A program made the position numbers and the translations under genes. Below are positions 46,001-52,180 of a stretch of 64,000 nt of DNA, piece by piece (the first letter of the stretch is position 1; every line of letters begins with the position of its first letter). Source of the stretch: Acidimicrobiaceae bacterium (GTDB taxonomy: Bacteria; Actinomycetota; Acidimicrobiia; Acidimicrobiales; Aldehydirespiratoraceae); NCBI GenBank assembly GCA_026708645.1, contig JAPOUM010000022.1:107436-171435 (forward strand), given 5' to 3'. The notes beneath the pieces are model-generated. The model was not told the origin of the DNA and ran no database searches. It saw only the letters and a program-made list of their open reading frames with translations.

Positions 46001-48913
46001 CACCCCGCCCGCACCAGCGACCACCTGACCCGTCGACCCCAGATACAAGCCTCCCATATCAGTACGGGTGTGGCACTCGTTGTTGATGCCAGTGAACGGC
46101 GCCGCTATCGACGACTTCGAGCCGCCCGTTTCGAGTTTGATGTTGCCCGTATGGAAATCATCCTCCACCCAACCGCCGTTGGATTGCTCCTGACAGAACA
46201 CCGTGTGACTGTCAGCGATCCGGGCGCCGTTGAGCCAATACACCGCCGGACCCGCAGAACCCAATCCCAACCGCGATCGAGCAGCAGCGTTCTGCGTGGA
46301 GCCCAAAACCCTGAAATCCCCGATGAACGGACGCAGCGCCTCAGGCCCGCGCTCGATCAGCGCGTCCTGCACGAAACGATCATAAACACCTATATCAGTC
46401 GAAGTCGCATCACGGACAGTAGAGGTTTTGAACAGCAACCGGAACTGATCCCCGACACTCAACCCAGACGGAATTAACCCCCAGTCTTGCGGCACCGGCA
46501 CCGCATCGGTCTCGTCATCGGCCACCAGAAACCGCGCCGTGCCTTCAGCGAACAGGCCACCAGTCACCCCCGTCGCGCTCGGAGCACGCGCCCCGCTACC
46601 GAAACCGACAGCCACCAACGGCGAGCCTCTGCCAGTATTAGCCACAGAGGTGTATCGCAGCGTAGCTGTCTGAGAGCCAGCTGTGAACACCACACGAGGC
46701 TGCGTCAGGCTGTCGGTGCCACTGGTGCTCAGTGCAACACCAGTCTGCGACAACGGATCCAAAGCAAGCATGAAATCATGTGCATCGGTACCCGAAATTG
46801 TCAACGGAACCTCGACCGCCTCATCCGACGTCAACGCACGACTCAACCCCACAGTGACCGTCTTCGTGCCGCCGTTCTCGGCCACTGCGTCAGAAGACGC
46901 CGAAACCGAGACACACAACTGCCCAGACTGGCCAGATACTGTGATATCTGCAACAGAAGCAGTGCTCATAGAATCGCTGCCCATTGAATTGTGCGCACTC
47001 ACCGAAAGATCGTAAGAACCCGCAGGCAAATCAGCGAACACCACAGATAAAGCAGATAAATCTGTGACAAAGCTGCGACGCTGCACAGCACATATCGCCC
47101 CAGCAGAACTATCCAGTTCTACAACATACTCGAACACATCATCATGACCCTGATTCTCAGGAACATCCCAAGACACAGTCAGCTGATTAGTAACACTCGT
47201 ATCCGTAGCAAGATTACGCGGCGCCAGAGAAGGATACATATGGGTCCATGGGTTCGGTATTTCAGCAATTTTCTCAGCTATCTTCGCATTTAGCTGATTC
47301 TTTTTTTGATCCTCTGTGATTCCTTGCTGGTTATCCAGATCGCTTCTCAGGCGTTGAATATCTTCTCCAATATCAATCACGACATCCCGTGGATTGAAAT
47401 ACTCTCGACCGGCAAGGCCATTGAAGCCTTGAAACATTGTGAACCCGAAATGGCCGCCACCGCCGCTCGATCCGAAAGTGTGGTCTAGTACCCACTTCCA
47501 CACATTATTGAGTTCTGCTCGCTGCCAAACTCCATCATTACCGCGGAATCTAGTATAAAAATATTCAGGAACCTGACCTCTAAAAATCTTCCCATATAAA
47601 GCGAAGCGATCTTTATATGATTCTGAATTGATTGGATCTAAGCCACAGTTAGCCCAATACGCCCCAGATCTACCTGTGCCATAAATAACTTCAAGGGCAA
47701 CACTTCCAGCGAGATCCGCATACCACTCCTTAGTAGGCGTGTCTGTACACTTCGCAAAACCCTCAACTAATTCCATGGGCAAACCTGTAGTTGTTCTTCG
47801 CAACTCTTCTAGATATACCCAACCGATAGCGTCAGCAAGCGTGATACCTTTGCCAGGTAGTAATTTCTGCCTCTCAGAGATACTAGCACCGGTTGGACCG
47901 GTGATATAGATGTGGTGCAATTCGTGAGCAGCAGTGATTCCATCATCGAGTTTAATATGATTAATATTGTAACCCACAGCCTGAGGATCAGACCAAATAA
48001 AATGGTTTAACCAAGCAATGGCTGTCCAAGCCAAAGCAACAGGAACAGTATTTGATACATATACATTGCGATACGTTTCAGTATCTCCAACAAAGGGTAT
48101 CTTGTCAAATGCATTTCGCATCCATGGCAATGTAGCTTCCGTTTGCTTCACATAATTTTCAATAAAATGATGCAGCTGCTGGTTGGATGTCAACGGCGTG
48201 GCAGATACCACCGTTGATGCTGCGCTCAGACTACTAGTGCCATAACGCGTGAAAACCCGGACATCATAAGACGTACCGTTAGTCAAACCGTCGCTCGGAG
48301 TCCCGATCTGATAACTGGTCGTAGAAGCACCACTCACATCCTGATGCTCCGCGGCCGTCCAGTCTGAGGCGCTCGACTCGCGCCACTGCACCCGATAACC
48401 CGTAGGCGAACCCGTAGTCACCTCATCCCAAGACACATGCAGAATCTTGCCGCCCTCAAGCAAATCCCCCTGATTGTTCGGCTCGGTCGTGCCGACCTCC
48501 TCGATCACATCGAACCCGCCGAGCTCGACCTGCACATTCGACGGCGCAGGCGGAACCACAGGCGTCTGTGCAGACGCATCAGGTGCCACGACAAACTGCG
48601 ACAACGCCGCGACCAGCACGAACAACAGCGCACCCAGACCCCAGCGCAAAGCCTGACGCGCCCGCCCGTCGTCAGAACCCACCAGATAGCCGGGAAACAC
48701 CCGAATGCCGCCCGCCGAACGAGACGCTAAGGCCGCAGACGCCCCCGCCCCAGAGATCAGCTTTGCGCCAGACCCCCCCCCCCCCCGGCTTTGGAGTGCC
48801 AGCATATGAGGAGCTCGCTTGTCATGGCGGCAGTGCGGATAATAGCAATGACTGAAGTATAGCCGCATAGGTTTGGGGATCATTTGTTTAGCGGCACTCC
48901 GATGAGCGGACAC
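40040..48913 (-). CDS. Giant surface protein 2: FnIII, HELHH metallopeptidase-like, duplicated modules, Calx-beta repeats, SLH anchor
   Basis: Up to 2957 residues, paralogous to giant protein 1 from end to end. Order: signal segment (to about residue 115, DASAQ); FnIII-like; metallopeptidase-like module (about 243-555) with HELHH at 330-334 and EWYADLAG at 396-403; FnIII-like; then two copies of the module that begins DWGLIPSGL or DWILRPSGV (giant 1 has one); a long Calx-beta array including two almost identical 122-residue units; Pro/Glu linker; three SLH-like repeats. The longest start is GTG 48913. ATG 48805 or a start after the run of 14 G is equally possible, as the homology with giant 1 begins only near residue 61. 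Confidence 0.82.
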   Translation of the reverse strand: MSAHRSAAKQMIPKPMRLYFSHCYYPHCRHDKRAPHMLALQSRGGGGSGAKLISGAGASAALASRSAGGIRVFPGYLVGSDDGRARQALRWGLGALLFVLVAALSQFVVAPDASAQTPVVPPAPSNVQVELGGFDVIEEVGTTEPNNQGDLLEGGKILHVSWDEVTTGSPTGYRVQWRESSASDWTAAEHQDVSGASTTSYQIGTPSDGLTNGTSYDVRVFTRYGTSSLSAASTVVSATPLTSNQQLHHFIENYVKQTEATLPWMRNAFDKIPFVGDTETYRNVYVSNTVPVALAWTAIAWLNHFIWSDPQAVGYNINHIKLDDGITAAHELHHIYITGPTGASISERQKLLPGKGITLADAIGWVYLEELRRTTTGLPMELVEGFAKCTDTPTKEWYADLAGSVALEVIYGTGRSGAYWANCGLDPINSESYKDRFALYGKIFRGQVPEYFYTRFRGNDGVWQRAELNNVWKWVLDHTFGSSGGGGHFGFTMFQGFNGLAGREYFNPRDVVIDIGEDIQRLRSDLDNQQGITEDQKKNQLNAKIAEKIAEIPNPWTHMYPSLAPRNLATDTSVTNQLTVSWDVPENQGHDDVFEYVVELDSSAGAICAVQRRSFVTDLSALSVVFADLPAGSYDLSVSAHNSMGSDSMSTASVADITVSGQSGQLCVSVSASSDAVAENGGTKTVTVGLSRALTSDEAVEVPLTISGTDAHDFMLALDPLSQTGVALSTSGTDSLTQPRVVFTAGSQTATLRYTSVANTGRGSPLVAVGFGSGARAPSATGVTGGLFAEGTARFLVADDETDAVPVPQDWGLIPSGLSVGDQFRLLFKTSTVRDATSTDIGVYDRFVQDALIERGPEALRPFIGDFRVLGSTQNAAARSRLGLGSAGPAVYWLNGARIADSHTVFCQEQSNGGWVEDDFHTGNIKLETGGSKSSIAAPFTGINNECHTRTDMGGLYLGSTGQVVAGAGGVFASGDDAWSTGPLGESLVDPAGDRPFYGLSPVFEVAPTLTLTVDGSASISEGTDAFFTVTLDNEPSGLLRVNYTLSQEGDFVSAGGARTLNFSGSIATLLVSTLDDRLAEPDGSVTVTLNGGRGYVVGSAGSVSVTLTDNDPHPPSTPRNLTTDASTANQLTVSWAAPADAGYDNVFEYVVVLDAASGVSCFERLQRVVTDLSDLRVVFDGLVSGSYDVSVRARNTAGSDSGSVTQIGSVAVTGDSSDLCVLLSASSDAVAENGGTKTITVGLSRALTAGETVEVPLTIGGAAADGFMLALDPVSQSGVVLSTSGTDGLTQPRLTFTAGAQTATLRYTSVDDSDRGSPLVAVGFGSGERAPSATGVTGDLFANGTAQFVVADDDTGTVQVPHDWILRPSGVDYDDRFRLLFKTSTARDATSTDIAVYDRFVQDALIKRGPESLRPFIGDFKVLGSTQNAAARQRLGLGSAGPPVYWLNGIEIAGSHAVFCQEQRHGGWEENNFHAGNIKLETGGSRSSLALPFTGINNECHTRTDSGGLYLGSTGQVVAGAGGATSPGADAWDFGPLYEALVDSTVKLPFYGLSPVFEVVPTLSLAIAGAASVTEGTDAVFTVTADNAPSGAITVHYTITQDGGFVTAGTGTLNFSGTTATVTVPTTDDNYGDVDGSVTVTLNAGRGYVVDSSGSAMVAIGDDDLPTLSISGGAAVTEGEAAVFTVTSSKPAPQNIPFTVVVSQGAFVSSGDAGAKTPAGTLPVAATSATFSVPTDDDERDEPDGSVNVELYLDVVNVGTPRYTVGTPSTATVTVTDNDDAPPDLRAQFAAGSHTAGEASSSRTVTVTINVSAPPVADTDISYTVSGTASSGVDYTALTGTVTLDADASSVSFDVVVVDESSDEPTETVVLTLDAGSGYTLGARRTTTVTITDDDATTVTLSRAAGAAVTEGETLDYTLALGRSLAAGESLSVPLTFNTGSGAAGRGADYTLACPTPAPTGVACANLDSGNATVTFTGPSAGSVTITLTAEADNTVETGGETVDIGLGTLTDSALDGGATGIDTAVAVTINDPPATPTDVAVTLGVSDSGSVTEGGMLTVTVALASAASANVTIPVTVTDGTASSADYSLSASSVAIASGASSGSVTLTATDDSVDEPSESLSVGLGALPDGYTEGATASATVTIIDDDTSVTLARSDSGAIVEDAAAVVGDRSAEFTVLLGRVLAAAERVDVPLVFSGTGIEAADFALALKTGAGLNTGVTLTGAATLTPIVQLEGVGAQTATLVLTATDDSTDEGVSETLTAVLGDLADTTLGTSVAGGATASDDGDPVTTDNTFEIVITDDDTATPTDVAVTLVVSNNGSVTEGGTLTVTVTLATSASASVTIPITATNDTASSEDYSLPAGVTVASGESSGSVTLTAVDDDLDEDSESFSVGLGTLPDGYAAGTPSSVSVTIVDNDDPPVVVDPPVITDVAVSIAASSNGSVTEGGALTVTVTLATSASASVTIPITATNDTASSEDYSLPAGVTVASGESSGSVTLTAVDDDLDEDSESFSVGLGTLPDGYAAGTPSSVSVTIVDNDDPIVVVVPPVTPDTAVTIAVSNIGSVTEGGALTVTVALAAAPSVSVVIPITVVNGTASAADYSLSATSVTIASGVSSGTVTLTAVSDGITEGAETFTVGLGTLPDGYRAGTPSSAGVTITDAGTTPPPPTPPSQPPSPRPSPPSPRPSPPSPPSPPPSPPSSPPPPPVPEPEPDAEVEPEQDPESEPEFSSVSVFEDLDTATPVHLESLNMLADTGTFEGIGCGDGRLCPRGAMTTWEFAVVLVRRIEDTADPGAGTDPGSGSEAEPADSSDGSEPAGEEAPDDDPGSDGEGSDGGESDGEWWAPYLARLVELGVVAPCVGEEADGDSCVGDVLTRAQAARLIAVAYDLPDAAPSGFGDTADSPHAAVIDALFAVGITNGCSSEPLRFCPDQPITRQEAASMMIRAASLTREAG
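41284..41935. repeat. 366-bp tandem duplication within giant gene 2
   Basis: The segment from about 41284 is repeated 366 bases later from about 41650 with only one difference over the first 280 bases. It encodes a whole Calx-beta-like unit of 122 residues (contains TLATSASASVTIPITATND). This level of identity marks a very recent duplication or gene conversion. Confidence 0.93.
47220..48190 (-). other. AT-rich metallopeptidase-like cassette of giant protein 2
   Basis: As in giant gene 1, the HELHH module is far more AT-rich than the flanking FnIII modules. Compared with giant 1, residues before and after are roughly 80% identical by eye, while this stretch is aligned mainly through HELHHxYxxGP, ExYADxAG, YTRFRGxDGxWQRxE and NPWxxMYPSLAPR. 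Confidence 0.8.
48773..48786. repeat. Run of 14 G (minus strand) near the start of giant gene 2
   Basis: Fourteen consecutive C on the plus strand encode the SRGGGGS stretch at residues 42-48 of the longest frame. It is the longest homopolymer I see in the window. Slipped-strand changes here would alter the reading frame between the upstream starts and the signal peptide. Confidence 0.9.
48856..48861 (-). promoter_or_regulatory. Possible -10 element of giant gene 2
   Basis: The minus-strand hexamer TATACT stands about 50 bases before the ATG at 48805, in a short AT-rich island between nuoN and the giant gene. No convincing -35 is seen. If used, translation would begin at 48805 or later, placing the 14-G run near the 5' end of the coding region. 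Confidence 0.35.
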
Positions 48914-48943
48914 AACCCGTTCGCACCGGCCAGCGTCGGCTGA

Positions 48944-50470
48944 CTACAGGCCGCCGGCGGTCGCGGACACAGATTCCAAGATCCCGGGGACCACACCGAC
49001 GACGACCGTGAAGAGCACCGCGACCAGCAGCACAGCGGCTGCGCCCAAGCCGACCGCGGTCTCGGGCGCCGCCGAGGCGCCGGCAACGCCAGCAGCGTCT
49101 TCAGCAGCGGCGACATCGCCTTTATCGCGGAAATACATGACCACCACGATCCGCAGATAGGCGAAGGCGGCGACCACGGCGCTGACCATCGCCACCACAG
49201 CCAGCCAGTACGAACGCGCCTCAGCGGCAGCTGCGATCACCGAGAACTTCGCTGCGAAACCCGACGTGAACGGCACCCCTGCCTGGGCCAGGAGCAGCAC
49301 AGTCAAACCCAGAGCCAGCACCGGCCTCGCGGCGCCGAGCCCCGCCAGCGAGTCGAGCGCGGTACGGTCGTCTCCAGGGCCCGAGAGCGCTGCCAGCAAC
49401 GTGAAGCTGCCTATGGCGATCACGGCGTAGGCGGCCAGGTAGAAGAGCACCGCGGACACGCCGGAGTCGTTGGCGGCCTGCACGCCGACGAGGATGAAAC
49501 CGGCGTGCGAGATCGACGAATAGGCGAGAATCCGCTTGACGTCGCTTTGCGCCGCGGCCCCGAGCGAACCGACCGCCAGAGTGGCGCAAGCCAGCGCGAA
49601 CACCGCCGGCCGCCAGTCGTCGGCTCGCAGACTCAGAGCCTCGACGAACACCTTGATCAAGGCTGCGAAGCCTGCCGCTTTGACCGCCGAAGCCATGAAC
49701 GCGGTCACCGGGGTCGGCGCGCCCGAATAGGCGTCGGGCGCCCAGGCGTGGAAGGGCGCCGCCGCCACTTTGAAGCCCAGCCCCACCAGCAGCATCGCCG
49801 TTCCGGCCAGCAGCATGGCGTCACGCAACAGGATGAAGTCGGCCAGGAAATCGCCGATCCCGTCCAGTGAGGTCGTCCCGGTGGCGCCGTAGATCAAGGC
49901 GATGCCGAAGAGCAGGAACGCCGTGGAGAAGGCGCCAAGAACGAAATACTTGAGACCTGCCTCCAGCGACTCGAGACGGCGCAGGTTGAGCGCAGTCATC
50001 ACATAGGCGGCGATGGACATGGTCTCGAGCCCGAGGAACAGCACTATCAGGTCCGCGGCCGCGCCCATGGTCACAGCCCCGGCCGCCGCCAGCAGCATCA
50101 GCACGCACAACTCGGCGCTCGCCGCGCCGGCCCGTTCGCAGTAGCGCGGCAACGCAAGCGCGACCAGAGCCACCGAGCCGAGGATCACCGCAGCCACGAA
50201 AAGCGCGGTGCGGTCCATCACCAACTGGCCGGCGAAGGCTTCGGTCGCGGTGTCGCGCTGCCACAACACCACCACAGCGACGATGCCGGCGACAGCAGCA
50301 GCGACGGTCCATGCCGCGTCGAGCAGCGGCGACGCCATGCGGCTCGGCAGCAGCGAGCGCAGCATCAGCAGAAGCAGCGCTCCGCCGGCGGGGAACAACA
50401 CCGGCAGCAGTCCCGTCCAGTCGATGTCGGGGGTTTGAACGGGGAGTTGGGCAAGAATCATCGCCGTCAC
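48944..50470 (-). CDS. nuoN: NADH-quinone oxidoreductase subunit N (operon 2)
   Basis: A 508-residue antiporter-like membrane subunit of the second complex I. Blocks include AAADLIVLFLGLETMSIAAYV, AAAPFHAWAPDAYSGAPTPV, AYSSISHAGFILVGV and AQAGVPFTSGFAAKF. It differs clearly from the operon 1 copy, so the operons are not recent duplicates. The GTG at 50470 overlaps the nuoM stop as GTGA. It is the last gene of this operon; giant gene 2 follows on the same strand. Confidence 0.93.
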   Translation of the reverse strand: MTAMILAQLPVQTPDIDWTGLLPVLFPAGGALLLLMLRSLLPSRMASPLLDAAWTVAAAVAGIVAVVVLWQRDTATEAFAGQLVMDRTALFVAAVILGSVALVALALPRYCERAGAASAELCVLMLLAAAGAVTMGAAADLIVLFLGLETMSIAAYVMTALNLRRLESLEAGLKYFVLGAFSTAFLLFGIALIYGATGTTSLDGIGDFLADFILLRDAMLLAGTAMLLVGLGFKVAAAPFHAWAPDAYSGAPTPVTAFMASAVKAAGFAALIKVFVEALSLRADDWRPAVFALACATLAVGSLGAAAQSDVKRILAYSSISHAGFILVGVQAANDSGVSAVLFYLAAYAVIAIGSFTLLAALSGPGDDRTALDSLAGLGAARPVLALGLTVLLLAQAGVPFTSGFAAKFSVIAAAAEARSYWLAVVAMVSAVVAAFAYLRIVVVMYFRDKGDVAAAEDAAGVAGASAAPETAVGLGAAAVLLVAVLFTVVVGVVPGILESVSATAGGL

Positions 50471-52179
50471 CCGTCACCGTGATCATGATCGTCGTGCGAG
50501 TCGTGACCGTCGCCGGCGCCATGATCGTCGTGTTCGTCGTCTCCGTGTTCGTCGTCTCCGTGGCCATGGCCGCCGTCGTGATCGTGGTCGTGACCGTCGC
50601 CGCGCTCGGCGTCGGCGCGTGCCAGGTCGTCCAGGCTCACCGGCGTCCTCGACTCGGCGACAGGCTCAGAGAAACCGGCGACGTTGTCTTGCACATGGAC
50701 GATGACCGCGTCCACTGCCGGCTCGATGCGCTCTATCACCGGCTTGGGATACACCCCCATGAAAACGATCGCAGCCACGAACGGCGCCAGCAGCAGCCCT
50801 TCACGCCAACGCAGATCAGGCGTCTGAGCGTTGTCGCCGGACACCGGGCCGTGGAACACCCTCTGGTATGCCCAAAGCAGGTACACCGCAGCCAGTATCA
50901 CCCCGGAGGCCGCGGCCACGGCCCACCAGCGATGGGCGTTGAACGCTCCCAGCAGCACCAGCAGCTCGCCCACGAAACCGTTGAGACCCGGCAAGCCAAT
51001 GGACGACAGCATCACCACCATGAACACCGCAGCGAGCAGCGGCGCAGGCTTCTGCAGACCGCCCAGCTCGGATATCTCACGGGTGCGGCGACGCTCGTAG
51101 ATCATCCCCACCAGCAGGAACAGCGCGCCGGTGGAGACGCCGTGGTTGACCATCTGCAGCACGCCGCCGGTGAGGCCCTCGCTGTTGATCGCGAAGACGC
51201 CGATCACGATGAAGCCGAGATGCGCCACCGACGAGTAGGCGACCAAGCGTTTGAGGTCGCTCTGCATGGCCGCGGCGACGGCGCCGTAGATGATGCCGAT
51301 CACGCCCAGGGTCACCATCAGCGGAGCGAAGTGGACCGAAGCCTCGGGGAACAGGTAGAGCCCGAAGCGCACCAGACCGTAGGTGCCGAGCTTCAACAGC
51401 ACCGCGGCCAGGATCACCGACCCGGCGGTGGGGGCGTTGGTGTGGGCGTCGGGCAGCCAGGTGTGCAAAGGAAACAGCGGAACCTTCACCGCGAAAGCCA
51501 GCGCGAACGCCAAGAACAGCCAACGGGCCGTGTCGACGGCCAGAAGCTGCGACTCGGCTATGGAGATCAGATCGAAGGTCACAGCGCCGCCTGACGCCGA
51601 GGCGTGCAGGAACGCCAGCGACACGATCGCCACCAGCATCACAGCCGAGCCGAACATCGTGAACAAGAAGAACTTGGTGGCCGCGTAGGCCCTGCGGCCG
51701 TGCCCCCATCCGCCGATCAGGAAATACATCGGCACCAGCACGATCTCGAAGAACACGAAGAACATCAACAGATCGAGCGCCACGAAGCTGCCCAGGCAGC
51801 CGGCCTCCAAGAGCAGCATCCAGGCGTAGTAGGGCTTGGGGGAATGCTCGGCGCCGACGCCGACGATCACCAGCGGGAAGATCAGCACGGTCATCGCCAC
51901 CAGCACCAGCGACAACCCGTCGATGCCCGTCTGCCAGGAGACGCCCCAGCCTGCGATCCATTCGTAGCGCTGCCAGAACTGGAAGGTCGCGCCTGCGGCG
52001 GCGTCGAACTCGCCGACGATCCAGATTGTCAGAGCAGCCGGCACTGCCGCCACCGCCAAGGCCGCAGGTTTCAGAAGATCGGGCCTGCTGCGCGGCATCA
52101 GCATCAGCAGCACCGCCCCCGCGGCGGGCGCCAGAACCAGCACCGTCAAAGCGGCGGGGAATGCCGCGGCCTCGGTCAT
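50467..52179 (-). CDS. nuoM: NADH-quinone oxidoreductase subunit M with His/Asp-rich tail (operon 2)
   Basis: A 570-residue antiporter-like subunit of complex I. The core is standard: LMFFVFFEIVLVPMYFLIGG, AVKVPLFPLHTWLPDAHTNA, AYSSVAHLGFIVIGV and LPGLNGFVGELLVL. It carries an extra hydrophilic C-terminus of about 65 residues, the last 40 of which are nearly all His, Asp, Gly and Glu (DDEHGDDEHDDHGAGDGHDS), like metal-binding tails. The operon 1 NuoM lacks it. The DNA of the tail is repetitive (GTCGTGACCGTC-like phrases). Confidence 0.93.
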   Translation of the reverse strand: MTEAAAFPAALTVLVLAPAAGAVLLMLMPRSRPDLLKPAALAVAAVPAALTIWIVGEFDAAAGATFQFWQRYEWIAGWGVSWQTGIDGLSLVLVAMTVLIFPLVIVGVGAEHSPKPYYAWMLLLEAGCLGSFVALDLLMFFVFFEIVLVPMYFLIGGWGHGRRAYAATKFFLFTMFGSAVMLVAIVSLAFLHASASGGAVTFDLISIAESQLLAVDTARWLFLAFALAFAVKVPLFPLHTWLPDAHTNAPTAGSVILAAVLLKLGTYGLVRFGLYLFPEASVHFAPLMVTLGVIGIIYGAVAAAMQSDLKRLVAYSSVAHLGFIVIGVFAINSEGLTGGVLQMVNHGVSTGALFLLVGMIYERRRTREISELGGLQKPAPLLAAVFMVVMLSSIGLPGLNGFVGELLVLLGAFNAHRWWAVAAASGVILAAVYLLWAYQRVFHGPVSGDNAQTPDLRWREGLLLAPFVAAIVFMGVYPKPVIERIEPAVDAVIVHVQDNVAGFSEPVAESRTPVSLDDLARADAERGDGHDHDHDGGHGHGDDEHGDDEHDDHGAGDGHDSHDDHDHGDG

Positions 52180-52180
52180 C

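Noticed and set aside
33100..47000. Plus-strand frames of 70-250 codons opposite the giant genes
   Set aside because: They recur with the period of the Calx-beta and DWGL-type repeats and encode Val/Ser/Thr-rich mirror products; none has a ribosome-binding site or family match.
32000..49000. Insertion sequence or prophage as the source of the giant-gene block
   Set aside because: No transposase, integrase, terminal inverted repeats or phage genes are present in the interval.
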